64,000 nt of DNA from Hyphomicrobiales bacterium (GTDB taxonomy: Bacteria; Pseudomonadota; Alphaproteobacteria; Rhizobiales; Beijerinckiaceae), in contig CAKNFP010000002.1 in NCBI GenBank assembly GCA_930633525.1, positions 496,001-560,000 on the forward strand. The letters are read 5' to 3'. Every line of letters starts with the position of its first letter. Position 1 is the first letter of the stretch. Of the stretch, positions 16,234-24,899 are shown piece after piece. Made by a program: the position numbers and the translations under genes. The notes beneath the pieces were generated by a model. The model had not been told where the DNA came from. It saw only the letters and a list, made by a program, of their open reading frames with translations, and did not search any database.

Positions 16234-17175
16234 ATGCTGCGCTTTCTGGCTGTGCGGACGGCTCGCGCTGTTCTCACGCTATTCATATGTGTTTCAGCCG
16301 TGTTCATTACATTGCGGCTGGCGGGCGATCCGGCCGAAATCATGCTTTCCGTCGATACTCCGCCCGAAGTTCGTGCCTATTACAGCGAACTGTGGGGCCT
16401 CGATCAGCCTGTATACGATCAGTACATCCGATACTTCACGAGCGCTCTGCGCGGCGATTTCGGATTGTCTTTCGCGGATGAGCGCCCGGCTTTCGATGCC
16501 GTGATCGAGGCCTTGCCGAATACAGCTCTGCTGGGCTCCGCGTCTCTCTTGCTCGCGCTCGTTGTCGGCCTGCCGCTTGGTATTCTGGCCGCCCTCAAGC
16601 ACAACAGCGCAATCGACAGGCTGGCGATGGCATCGGCCGTCTTCGGCTATGCCGTGCCTATCTTCTTCCTGGGCATCCTCCTCATCCTCCTCTTCGCGCT
16701 GAAGCTCAGGGTGCTGCCATCCGCGGGCTCCGATAGTCTCGTTCATCTGATCCTGCCGGTTGTTACGCTCGGCCTCCCGCTTGCCGGACGCCTCGCGCGT
16801 TTCGCCCGCACGTCGACGCTGGAAGTTCTCGGCAAACCGTTCATCCGCGCCGCTCGCGGTCGCGGCGTGATGCCGGTCGGCGTCATCGTCCGCCATGCGC
16901 TTCCCAATGCCTCCGTTCCGCTGCTGATGTTCCTTGGCATCGAGATCGGCAATATTCTCGCCGGCAGCGCCGTGGTCGAGAGCATCTTCGCCTGGCCCGG
17001 CATCGGCCGCCTGCTCGTCGACTCCGTCGGGACGCGCGACCTGCCTGTGGTCCAGGCCGTCATCATCACGATCACCCTGATCATGGTATCGGCCAACCTT
17101 CTCGTCGACGTCGTCCATATTCTGATCGATCCGCGCCTCGGCGGCTTCCGGAACGCCTCTGGAGCGCAAGCCTGA
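16234..17175 (+). CDS. Peptide/nickel-type ABC transporter permease (DppB-like)
   Basis: A 313-residue inner-membrane permease of the DppB/OppB class with about six helices. It begins with the typical MLRFLAVRTARAVLTLFICV helix, has the GLDQPVYDQYIRYF linker, and carries the EAA loop around RAARGRGVMPVGVIVRHALPN, which contacts the ATPase. The C-terminal segment AWPGIGRLLVDSV is standard for the family. It pairs with the DppC-like gene that starts at its stop codon (TGATG overlap). A PHO box lies upstream and a GDPD gene downstream, so the substrate may be a phosphorus compound rather than a peptide. No ATPase gene is present in this operon. Confidence 0.9.
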   Translation: MLRFLAVRTARAVLTLFICVSAVFITLRLAGDPAEIMLSVDTPPEVRAYYSELWGLDQPVYDQYIRYFTSALRGDFGLSFADERPAFDAVIEALPNTALLGSASLLLALVVGLPLGILAALKHNSAIDRLAMASAVFGYAVPIFFLGILLILLFALKLRVLPSAGSDSLVHLILPVVTLGLPLAGRLARFARTSTLEVLGKPFIRAARGRGVMPVGVIVRHALPNASVPLLMFLGIEIGNILAGSAVVESIFAWPGIGRLLVDSVGTRDLPVVQAVIITITLIMVSANLLVDVVHILIDPRLGGFRNASGAQA

Positions 17176-18050
17176 TGGCGGCGCTCGACACATCGGCACC
17201 AGCCGCTCGCCGCTCCGTCTCCCTTGGAATGTCGCCGGTCGTCATCATCTCGGCCGCCTTCCTCGTGTTCATGGTCTTCGTCGCCGTCTTCGCCGAATGG
17301 CTGGCGCCAATTCACTACACGACCCAGAACCTCGCCGCCCGCCTGCGCCCACCCATGACTATGCAAGGCGATTTCACCTACTATCTCGGCACCGACCAGC
17401 TCGGCCGCGACATCCTGAGCCGGCTCATCTATGCGATCCGCACGTCCATCCTGATCGCGGTGCTCGGCACCCTGCTCGGCGCTGTCGTCGGCACCCTGCT
17501 CGGCTTCGTGGCAGCGCGGTTGAGAGGGCTGCCGGATCAGGCGATCATGATGCTGGTCGACACGCAGGCCGCGATCCCCGCCCTTCTGCTGGCTCTGACG
17601 ATGCTGGCCTTTTTCGGCAACAATGTCGTTCTCTTCATCATCCTCGTCAGCCTCGATGGATGGGAGAAATACACGCGGCTGGCCCGAGGGCTCGTCGTGT
17701 CCGAGCAAACGAGCGACTACATCAATGCCGTGGAGGCGCTGGGCGCGCGTTCAGGCCGTGTCATCTTCAAGCATCTTCTGCCGAACATCGTTGCGGCGCT
17801 TGTTGTCCAGGCCACGCTGAACTTTCCCGGCACTATTCTTCTGGAAACGTCGCTGTCCTTCCTCGGCCTTGGCGTGCAGCCGCCGGGCACCTCGCTTGGC
17901 CTGATGCTGGGAGAAGGCAGGCGTTACCTGCTCAACGCCTGGTGGATCGCGGTGTTTCCGGGATGCGCCATTTTCCTGACGACGCTTGCGATGAGCCTGT
18001 TCGGCGACTGGCTGCGCGATCGTCTCGACCCGACCGTCGACAGGGGATAA
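17175..18050 (+). CDS. Peptide/nickel-type ABC transporter permease (DppC-like)
   Basis: A 291-residue permease, the DppC/OppC partner. The N-terminal helix is at about 17-37, followed by the conserved YYLGTDQLGRDILSRLIY periplasmic segment; the EAA loop lies around AVEALGARSGRVIFKHLLPN, and the ending SLFGDWLRDRLDP is characteristic. The ATG shares one base with the dppB-type stop, which indicates tight coupling. Five bases separate it from the GDPD gene. The family's usual roles are peptides, nickel and some sugars; here the operon partners point to glycerophosphodiesters, which is inference. Confidence 0.9.
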   Translation: MAALDTSAPAARRSVSLGMSPVVIISAAFLVFMVFVAVFAEWLAPIHYTTQNLAARLRPPMTMQGDFTYYLGTDQLGRDILSRLIYAIRTSILIAVLGTLLGAVVGTLLGFVAARLRGLPDQAIMMLVDTQAAIPALLLALTMLAFFGNNVVLFIILVSLDGWEKYTRLARGLVVSEQTSDYINAVEALGARSGRVIFKHLLPNIVAALVVQATLNFPGTILLETSLSFLGLGVQPPGTSLGLMLGEGRRYLLNAWWIAVFPGCAIFLTTLAMSLFGDWLRDRLDPTVDRG

Positions 18051-18055
18051 CCGAC

Positions 18056-18805
18056 ATGGCCTTTGCCTGGATGGAACCTGCGGCGCATCCGCTCGTCATC
18101 GCCCATCGCGGGGGCGCGCTGCTTGCGCCAGAGAACACCCCGGCCGCCTTCATCGCGGCGCGGAGCGCCGGCGCGCATGCCGTTGAGACGGATGTTCGCC
18201 GCACAGCCGACGGGGCACTTGTCTGTGTGCATGATGCGGATCTCATGCGCCTTGCCGCCGATCCGCGCCGCGTGGATGCGTTGAGCCTGGACGCATTGCG
18301 CCGCTGCCTCCCGGCCGTCATGACGCTGGACGATGCGCTCGTGGCCTCCAAGGGGTTGGGCGTCCTTCTCGATGTGAAGATCACCGACAGCGCGATCCTG
18401 GCGCCCATCATGGCGCTCCTGGCCGAGGGCGAGGCTATCGAGCGCACCATGCTCGGGTTGCGCGACCTCGCGCTGATCGAGGCTGCCCGGATGCGCTCGG
18501 ACGCCGTCAATATTCTCGCATTCCTGGACGACCCCGACGCGGCGCCGCAGGCGCGGCGGGCCGGTGCAGATTGGTTTCGCCTGTGGGAAGGCGCGGCAAC
18601 TGCCTCGCGCGCCATGGGGGCGCGCACTGAGGGCCTGCGCCTTGCCGTCATGGTCGGCCAGCCGCGTAGCGAACCGCTACCCGGTGAATACCCGCCCTTC
18701 CCCGCCGGTCACATCGATCACGAGGGACTTGAAGAGCTCGCGGCCATCAAGCCAGACGCCATCCTGCTCGATGACCCCCGGCTCATCGCCTCTGCCCGCT
18801 CATAG
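18056..18805 (+). CDS. Glycerophosphodiester phosphodiesterase
   Basis: A 249-residue GDPD-family TIM barrel that hydrolyses glycerophosphodiesters, released by phospholipid turnover, to sn-glycerol 3-phosphate and an alcohol. The N-terminal catalytic motif IAHRGG (His about 17) with APENT, then ETDVRRTADGALVCVHD with the metal ligands and second catalytic His, are intact. There is no signal peptide, so it acts in the cytoplasm after uptake, like UgpQ. It lies between the permease and binding-protein genes of an importer behind a PHO box. That order strongly suggests the importer carries glycerophosphodiesters for phosphorus supply. Confidence 0.9.
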   Translation: MAFAWMEPAAHPLVIAHRGGALLAPENTPAAFIAARSAGAHAVETDVRRTADGALVCVHDADLMRLAADPRRVDALSLDALRRCLPAVMTLDDALVASKGLGVLLDVKITDSAILAPIMALLAEGEAIERTMLGLRDLALIEAARMRSDAVNILAFLDDPDAAPQARRAGADWFRLWEGAATASRAMGARTEGLRLAVMVGQPRSEPLPGEYPPFPAGHIDHEGLEELAAIKPDAILLDDPRLIASARS

Positions 18806-18894
18806 CCCCACGCGGCGGCGGCGCCCGCCCCTGCATTCCATGAGTATGCCACCTGTCGGCGCAGATCATCCCGTTCACTTCAAAGGAGTTGACC

Positions 18895-20457
18895 ATGGTT
18901 ACGTTTACACGCCGTCGCCTTCTGGAGGGAGCCGTTGCTGCTCCTCTCCTCATGAGCGCGACCCGCGGCTTCGCCGCCGCTGGTGACCGCCCGAACTTCA
19001 CGATCGCCGTCGCCGATTTGCCAGCGACTCTCGAACCCGCGCGCGAACTCTCCAATGTCGGCACGCGCGTGACGTATTCGATCTTCGACACACTGATCCG
19101 GCGCGACTTCCTTGGTTCGCCCGACGGCGGCGGCTCGGCGCTGAAGCCGCATCTCGCCACCAAGTGGCAGCGCGTCTCGCCGTCGGAACTCATCGTGACT
19201 CTCCGCGAGGGCGTGAAGTTTCACAATGGTGACGAACTGACCTCGGAAGACGTGGCCTACACCTTCCGCGACGGTCGTCTCTGGGGCGACAAGGCCCAGA
19301 TCCCCGGCGGCAAGCCCTATTTCGGCGTTCTCGCGAGTGTGGAACCGATCGATCGCTACACCGTCCGCTTCCGCACCAAGGCACCGGACGTGCTGCTCGA
19401 ACAGCGCCTTGCGTCCTGGTGCGCGTGGATCGTCAACAAGCGCGCCTATGAGGAAATGGGCTTCGAGGCCTATTCCAAGAAGCCCGTCGCGTCCGGCCCC
19501 TATAAGGTCGTCAACCACAGCGCGTCGGAAGCCACCGTGCTCGACGCCTTCGACGATTACTTCATGGGCCGCCCGACGGCCAAACGCGTCACCTTCAAGC
19601 GTGTCCCGGAGCTCGCAGCCCGCGTCGCGGGCCTCGTCGCGGGCGACTACGATCTCATCACCAACATTCCGCCGGACCAGATGGGCGTGGTTGGCGACTA
19701 CAAGGACATCGACGTTCGCTCGGTCGTCCTGGCCAATGTCCACGTCCTCGCCTTCAACGAAAAGGACAAGGTGCTGTCCGACAAGCGCATCCGCCAGGCG
19801 CTGGTCGCCTCCATCGATCGCCAGGCGCTCGTCGACAGCTTGTGGCAGGGTACCGCCCTCGTCCCCCAGAGCCACAACTTCCCGGAATACGGACAGATGT
19901 TCGTCGAGGGCCGCAAGCTGCCTTTCGACAAGGAAAAGGCCAAGGCACTCCTGAAGGAAGCCGGCTACAACGGCGAGCCTATCGTCTATCGTACCATGGC
20001 GAATTACTACACGAATGCCCTTGAAGCTGCTCAGATCCTCATCGAGCAGTGGAAGGCCGTCGGTATCAATGCTTCGCTCCAGGTGGTGGAGAACTCCACC
20101 CAGATGCGCGGCCCCGGCGCCCAGATCTTCAACTGGTCGAACTCGACGCGCTTGCCCGATCCGCTCGGTTCCATCTGGGTGGCCTGGGGCGCCGATGGCG
20201 AGATCCAGAAGCAGGGCTTCTGGCAATCCACCGATGCGTTCAACACGGCCGGCCGCGCGTTGGAGGCCGAGACGGATCCCGCCAAACGCAAGGCGCTCTT
20301 TACCGAGATGCTCGACGTCTGGGAAGACGAGGCTCCGGCGACGATCCTCTATCAGCCGAGCGAAGCCTACGCGATCAAGAAGTCGATCGCCTGGCGCCCG
20401 ACAACGTTCTATTTCATGGACCTGCGGCCGGACAATCTGTCCTTCGGCAAGGCTTGA
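18895..20457 (+). CDS. ABC transporter substrate-binding protein, family 5 (DppA-like)
   Basis: A 520-residue periplasmic binding protein of the peptide/nickel class. A twin-arginine-type leader (TRRRLL at 5-10) and hydrophobic stretch to about residue 28 direct export. The mature part has the family features PHLATKWQRVSPSELIVTLREGVKFHNGDEL and KRIRQALVASIDRQALVD (each only in part quoted here as recognisable blocks). The ATG at 18895 follows AAGGAG at six bases; the TTG two codons earlier is less likely. It closes the importer operon with the two permeases and the GDPD. No ATPase genes follow; a hairpin terminator ends the transcript. Confidence 0.9.
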   Translation: MVTFTRRRLLEGAVAAPLLMSATRGFAAAGDRPNFTIAVADLPATLEPARELSNVGTRVTYSIFDTLIRRDFLGSPDGGGSALKPHLATKWQRVSPSELIVTLREGVKFHNGDELTSEDVAYTFRDGRLWGDKAQIPGGKPYFGVLASVEPIDRYTVRFRTKAPDVLLEQRLASWCAWIVNKRAYEEMGFEAYSKKPVASGPYKVVNHSASEATVLDAFDDYFMGRPTAKRVTFKRVPELAARVAGLVAGDYDLITNIPPDQMGVVGDYKDIDVRSVVLANVHVLAFNEKDKVLSDKRIRQALVASIDRQALVDSLWQGTALVPQSHNFPEYGQMFVEGRKLPFDKEKAKALLKEAGYNGEPIVYRTMANYYTNALEAAQILIEQWKAVGINASLQVVENSTQMRGPGAQIFNWSNSTRLPDPLGSIWVAWGADGEIQKQGFWQSTDAFNTAGRALEAETDPAKRKALFTEMLDVWEDEAPATILYQPSEAYAIKKSIAWRPTTFYFMDLRPDNLSFGKA

Positions 20458-20478
20458 GCACAGCCTCTCTGAACAATG

Positions 20479-20502
20479 GAAGGGCGGCTTCGGCCGCCCT
20501 TC
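20479..20502. terminator. Bidirectional terminator between convergent genes
   Basis: A perfect 10-bp GC-rich stem (20479-20488 with 20493-20502) with a TTCG tetraloop, placed between the binding-protein gene (plus) and the dehydrogenase gene (minus). It can serve both directions. Confidence 0.8.
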
Positions 20503-20524
20503 TCGTTGCAGGTTCCTTGTACCG

Positions 20525-21454
20525 TCAGGAGGCCGCGTCAGGCTCGTCCTTCGTGGCGGCATCACCGCTGCGCAGGCGCAGAAACTCGATGATCGCGGAG
20601 AAATCAAGATCGCCATTGCCCTGACGCGCGAATGTGTTGTAGAGCGCCGCCGCCTCAAGACCAAGCGGCGTCGCCGCATGCACCGCGGCAGCGGCCTCCT
20701 GCGCAAGTGTCAAATCCTTCAGCATCAACGCCGTCGCGAAACCGGGCTTATAATCCCGGTTGGCCGGCGAGGTCGGCAAGGGACCGGGCACCGGACAGTT
20801 CGTGGTCAGTGCCCAGCACTGTCCCGACGAGACCGAGGCGACGTCGTAAAGTGCCTGATGGGAGAGGCCGAGCCTCTCACCGAGCACGAAGGCCTCCGAT
20901 ACGCCGATCATCGAAATGCCGAGGATCATGTTGTTGCAGATTTTCGCCGCCTGGCCGTTGCCGTTCGGCCCGCAATGCACGACGCGCCGTCCCATGGCTC
21001 CCAGCACGGGCGCGGCGGCTGCATAGGCCTCCGCACTGCCACCGCACATGAATGTCAACGTGGCGGCGGCAGCTCCGACAGTGCCACCGGAAACGGGCGC
21101 ATCAAGCGTCAGGCATCCGGCTGCCTGTCCCCGCTCGTGCGCCTGCCGCGCGCTGGCGACGTCAATGGTGGAGCAATCGATGAGAAGCGCCCCCGGCTTT
21201 CCCTGCTCCCGCTTGGCCAGCACATCGTTCCACACGGCCAGCACATGTTTGCCGGCCGGCAGCATCGTGATGACAATATCGGCCCCATCAGCCGCATCCG
21301 CGGCGGACCCCGCAATCGCGACGCCTCCCGCGCGCACGGCCTCGCAGTTGGCTGGCAGGAGATCAAATCCGCGAATATCATGGCCGGACTTGGCCAGATT
21401 GAGCGCCATCGGCGCTCCCATGTTGCCGAGGCCGATGAAGGCGATGCTGTTCAT
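20525..21454 (-). CDS. NAD(P)-dependent beta-hydroxyacid dehydrogenase, 3-hydroxyisobutyrate dehydrogenase-like
   Basis: A 309-residue beta-hydroxyacid dehydrogenase. The Rossmann motif GLGNMG is at 8-13 and DAPVSGGT with the substrate Ser122 at 118-125; the catalytic Lys171 sits in AKICNN with the following Asn. This set matches 3-hydroxyisobutyrate and tartronate semialdehyde reductases. The length and the ending GDLDFSAIIEFLR fit the 3-hydroxyisobutyrate type. The ATG at 21454 has GGAG seven bases upstream. It is the last gene of the branched-chain-type importer operon, 92 bases after livM, so it may process a product of the imported compound. The substrate is not fixed by sequence. Confidence 0.85.
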   Translation of the reverse strand: MNSIAFIGLGNMGAPMALNLAKSGHDIRGFDLLPANCEAVRAGGVAIAGSAADAADGADIVITMLPAGKHVLAVWNDVLAKREQGKPGALLIDCSTIDVASARQAHERGQAAGCLTLDAPVSGGTVGAAAATLTFMCGGSAEAYAAAAPVLGAMGRRVVHCGPNGNGQAAKICNNMILGISMIGVSEAFVLGERLGLSHQALYDVASVSSGQCWALTTNCPVPGPLPTSPANRDYKPGFATALMLKDLTLAQEAAAAVHAATPLGLEAAALYNTFARQGNGDLDFSAIIEFLRLRSGDAATKDEPDAAS

Positions 21455-21546
21455 GGCGGATCTCCTGTCACATGTGCTGCCGGTCTTCTCGGCGGGGTCT
21501 TTGGCAAGATCCTGCTCTTGTATGGAATGGAAGCGTGGCGACGCGC

Positions 21547-22476
21547 TCAATCCTTGTTACGCGCCAGGCGGTGTTCGATTTCTCCAACGATGCCACGCCG
21601 GAACAGGAGCACGCAGGCCACAAAGACAGCACCGATGACGACCGGCACAGGCACGGCATAGGCGGCGAGGTAGTTCTCAAGCGAGACCACGAGAAAGGCG
21701 CCAACGACGGGGCCCAGCATCGTTCCGATGCCGCCGAGCAACGTCATCAAAACCACCTGCCCCGAGGCCTGCCAGGTGACGTCCGTCAATGACGCCAACT
21801 GGAAAACGATGGCCTTGGTTCCACCGGCCATCCCGGCGATCGTCGCCGAGATGACGAAGACAATCAGCTTGTAGCGATCCACATCATATCCGAGTGAGAT
21901 CGCGCGTGGTTCATGTTCGCGGATCGCCTTCAAGATCTGGCCATAGGGCGAATGCACAACGCGCCACACAATAAAGAAGCCGATCAGAAAGATGCCAAGG
22001 ACGGTATAGTACATCGCCAGCGGATGGCTGAGATCAATCAATCCGAAGAGATGCCCGCGCGGCACGCGCTGCAGGCCATCCTCCCCGCCTGTGAATCGCG
22101 CCTGCAGATAGAGGAAGAAGATCATCTGCGACATCGCCAGCGTGATCATCGCGAAATAGATGCCCTTGCGGCGGATGGCGAGGAAACCGATGATCACACC
22201 GAAGACAGCGCTCGCCGCCATGCCTGTCAGGATCGCGAGTTCCGGGGTCAGGCCCCAGACCTTGGCGGCATGGGCCGCGATGTAGCCTCCCGTGCCGAAG
22301 AACGCCGCATGGCCGAAGGACAGGAGGCCGGTAAACCCGATCAGCAGGTTGAAGGCCACCGCAAACAGCGCGAAGCAGAGCAGCTTCATCGCAAAGGTGG
22401 GATAGAGCAGGAAAGGTGCGACCAGCGCGAGGGCGAGAAGCACGGCGCCAAGGGCGAGGCGAGCCTTGTTATCCAT
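21547..22476 (-). CDS. Branched-chain amino acid-type ABC permease (LivM-like)
   Basis: A 309-residue LivM-class inner-membrane permease with about nine helices. Typical blocks are LLIGFTGLLSFGHAAFFGTGGYIAAH near residue 45-70 (only the pattern GxxSFGHAxFxGxGAY is needed to recognise it), the EAA-type loop RAISLGYDVDRYK, and MAGGTKAIVF, and the ending GEIEHRLARNKD. It starts four bases after the livH stop. Together with LivH it forms the channel of a HAAT-class importer for amino acids, amides or aromatic acids. Confidence 0.92.
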   Translation of the reverse strand: MDNKARLALGAVLLALALVAPFLLYPTFAMKLLCFALFAVAFNLLIGFTGLLSFGHAAFFGTGGYIAAHAAKVWGLTPELAILTGMAASAVFGVIIGFLAIRRKGIYFAMITLAMSQMIFFLYLQARFTGGEDGLQRVPRGHLFGLIDLSHPLAMYYTVLGIFLIGFFIVWRVVHSPYGQILKAIREHEPRAISLGYDVDRYKLIVFVISATIAGMAGGTKAIVFQLASLTDVTWQASGQVVLMTLLGGIGTMLGPVVGAFLVVSLENYLAAYAVPVPVVIGAVFVACVLLFRRGIVGEIEHRLARNKD

Positions 22477-22480
22477 CGTC

Positions 22481-23353
22481 TCAGTCCCCCTTGCCGAACA
22501 GCCCGGAGGGCCGTAGCAGCAGCACGATCGCCATGATGACGAAAACGACGATGTTCGACGCCTCGGGGTAGAAAACCTTGGTCAGGCCTTCACAAATGCC
22601 GAGCAAATAGCCAGAGACGATCGCGCCCATGATCGAGCCGAGGCCGCCGATCACCACCACCGCGAAGACGATGATGATGAGGTTGCTGCCCATCAGCGGG
22701 CTGACCTGATAGACCGGCGCTGCCAGGACGCCGGCGAGCCCCGCCAGCGCGACACCACCGGCATAGGTCAACATCATCAGCAAAGGCACGTTGACGCCGA
22801 AAGCCTGAACCAGGGCCGGGTTTTCCGTGGCCGCCCTGAGATAGGCGCCGATCCGCGTCTTCTCGATGATGAGCCAGGTGCCGATGCACAGCACGAGCGA
22901 GGCCAGCACGACGAAGGCCCGGTAGACGGGCAGGAACATGAAGCCGAGGTTCCAGCCACCGGTCAACGCCGCCGGCACAGCATATTGCTGCCCTGACGTG
23001 CCGTAGATATGGGTGAAGCCGCCTTCGATGATCAGGGCGAGGCCGAAGGTCAGAAGCAGACCGTAGAGGTGATCCACCTTGTAGAGGCGTGATAGCATCG
23101 AGCGCTCGATCACCACGCCAATCAGGCCGATAATCAGCGGCACAAGAATGAGGGCCGGCCAGAAGCCGATGCCCGCAAACCGTAGCAGCAGCCAGGCGGC
23201 GAAAGCACCCAGCATGTATTGCGCCCCGTGCGCGAAGTTGACGACATTGATCATCCCGAAAATGACGGCAAGGCCGAGCGACATCAACGCGTAGAACGAG
23301 CCGTTGATCAGGCCGAGCAAAAGTTGTCCGAACAGGAGCTGCGTGGATATCAC
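22481..23353 (-). CDS. Branched-chain amino acid-type ABC permease (LivH-like)
   Basis: A 290-residue LivH-class permease with about eight helices. The start LLFGQLLLGLINGSFYAL, the block GMINVVNFAHGAQYMLGA, and the loop around TENPALVQAFGVNV are characteristic. It lies three bases after the livF stop and four before livM, so all four cytoplasmic and membrane components are one transcript. The permease pair alone does not reveal the substrate. Confidence 0.92.
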   Translation of the reverse strand: MISTQLLFGQLLLGLINGSFYALMSLGLAVIFGMINVVNFAHGAQYMLGAFAAWLLLRFAGIGFWPALILVPLIIGLIGVVIERSMLSRLYKVDHLYGLLLTFGLALIIEGGFTHIYGTSGQQYAVPAALTGGWNLGFMFLPVYRAFVVLASLVLCIGTWLIIEKTRIGAYLRAATENPALVQAFGVNVPLLMMLTYAGGVALAGLAGVLAAPVYQVSPLMGSNLIIIVFAVVVIGGLGSIMGAIVSGYLLGICEGLTKVFYPEASNIVVFVIMAIVLLLRPSGLFGKGD

Positions 23354-23356
23354 CGG

Positions 23357-24061
23357 CTACACTCCCAGATAGGTGTGCAGGACGTCCATCCTGGACGGAA
23401 GTTCGGCGCTGGTGAGATGGGCAACCACGCGGCCATCCTCCATGACATAGTGGCGGTCGGCCACCCCTTGCGCGAAGCGGAAATTCTGCTCCACGAGCAG
23501 GATGGTGTAGCCTTGGCTTTTCAGCGTGCGGATGACCTCGCCGATTCGCTGCACAATGACCGGTGCCAGCCCCTCCGTCGGCTCGTCCAGCAGGATGAAA
23601 CGCGCGCCCGTACGCAGGATACGGGCAATCGCGAGCATTTGCTGCTCGCCGCCCGACAGCTTTGTACCCTGGCTCCCCTTGCGCTCCTCCAGATTGGGGA
23701 AAAGCCTGTAGATGGCCTCGATCGTCATTCCGCCTGACGCCACCACGGGCGGGAGAACAAGGTTCTCGGCGACCGTGAGGCTTGCGAAAATGCCCCTCTC
23801 CTCAGGGACGTAACCTATGCCGCGGCGCGCGATGTGATGCGAGGGCTGGTTGACTGTCTCGGCACCGCGGTGACGGATGGAACCCGTGCGCCGCCCGATC
23901 ATGCCCATGATGGCCCGCAGCGTGCTCGTCTTGCCCGCTCCATTGCGGCCGAGCAGCGTCACCGTCTCGCCCTCGCGTACATCCAGCGTGACGCCGTGCA
24001 GCACATGGGCTTCGCCGTACCAGGCTTCTAGGCCGGCGATGGAGAGCAATGCATCCGCCAT
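23357..24061 (-). CDS. Branched-chain amino acid-type ABC ATP-binding protein (LivF-like)
   Basis: A 234-residue ATPase of the LivF class. Walker A GRNGAGKT is at 38-45, the family block GYVPEERGIFASLTVAENL near 83-101, the signature LSGGEQ at 135-140 and Walker B FILLDEP follows. The ATG at 24061 is two bases from the livG stop (TGACATG) with GGAGG nine bases upstream. Energises the LivHM channel with LivG. Confidence 0.93.
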   Translation of the reverse strand: MADALLSIAGLEAWYGEAHVLHGVTLDVREGETVTLLGRNGAGKTSTLRAIMGMIGRRTGSIRHRGAETVNQPSHHIARRGIGYVPEERGIFASLTVAENLVLPPVVASGGMTIEAIYRLFPNLEERKGSQGTKLSGGEQQMLAIARILRTGARFILLDEPTEGLAPVIVQRIGEVIRTLKSQGYTILLVEQNFRFAQGVADRHYVMEDGRVVAHLTSAELPSRMDVLHTYLGV

Positions 24062-24062
24062 G

Positions 24063-24818
24063 TCACACCACCTCCGTGCCGAGATAAGCCTCGCGCACGC
24101 GGGGGTCGGCTGAGACCGTCGCGTAGTCTCCCTCGGCGACGATCTCACCGCGCTGGAGCACGCTGATGGTATCGCAGATCCGCGAGACCACCGAGAGATT
24201 GTGCTCGACCATCAAGATGGTTCGCCCGGCGGCCGCCTGTTGCACGAGCTGGGCTATGCGGTCGATGTCCTCGTGCCCCATGCCCGCCATCGGCTCGTCC
24301 AGAAGGAGGACCGTGGGCTCGAGCGCCAAGGTCGTCGCAAATTCCAGCGCCCGCTTGCGCCCATAGGACAACTCGGCCGCCTCGGTGTGGAGATAGTCTT
24401 GGAGGTTGACCGCCTCGATCAACTCGCGGGCGCGGCCGTCGAGCCGGGTGAGTGCGCGCTCCGAGAGCCACAGCTGCGTCGCAAGGCCCGCCTTGCGCTG
24501 CAGGGCCACCCGCACGTTCTGGAGGACCGTCAGATGCGGGAAGGTGGCCGAGATCTGAAACGACCGGACGAGGCCACGACGGGCAATCTGTGCTGGCCTC
24601 TCCGCCGTGATGTCCGTGCCGTCATAGACGATCCGGCCGGACGTCGGCTTCAAGAACTTCGTGATGAGGTTGAAGACCGTGGTCTTGCCGGCACCGTTAG
24701 GGCCAATGAGGGCATGGACCGATCCGCGCCGTATCTTGAGATTCACGTCCCGGACGGCAACGAAACCCTTGAATTCCCGACGCAAGCTAAAGGCTTCCAG
24801 AACGAAATCCGCACTCAT
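24063..24818 (-). CDS. Branched-chain amino acid-type ABC ATP-binding protein (LivG-like)
   Basis: A 251-residue LivG-class ATPase. Walker A GPNGAGKT is near residue 39, RSFQISATFPHLTVLQNV follows, and the signature is the variant LSYGRKR typical of LivG, before Walker B VLLLDEP. The ATG at 24818 has GGAG five bases upstream; the open frame extends 13 codons further without a site. It is the first cytoplasmic component after the binding-protein gene, 81 bases away. Confidence 0.93.
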   Translation of the reverse strand: MSADFVLEAFSLRREFKGFVAVRDVNLKIRRGSVHALIGPNGAGKTTVFNLITKFLKPTSGRIVYDGTDITAERPAQIARRGLVRSFQISATFPHLTVLQNVRVALQRKAGLATQLWLSERALTRLDGRARELIEAVNLQDYLHTEAAELSYGRKRALEFATTLALEPTVLLLDEPMAGMGHEDIDRIAQLVQQAAAGRTILMVEHNLSVVSRICDTISVLQRGEIVAEGDYATVSADPRVREAYLGTEVV

Positions 24819-24899
24819 GGACACTCCGACCAGGGAACAATCCGACAGCCGCGACAATCGGGCGGCAGGACGCCGCCCGATGAGAGAGATGGCGAGTGT

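Noticed and set aside
18880..20706. A 608-codon minus-strand open frame opposite the DppA-like gene
   Set aside because: Shadow of the plus-strand binding protein; no recognisable domain.
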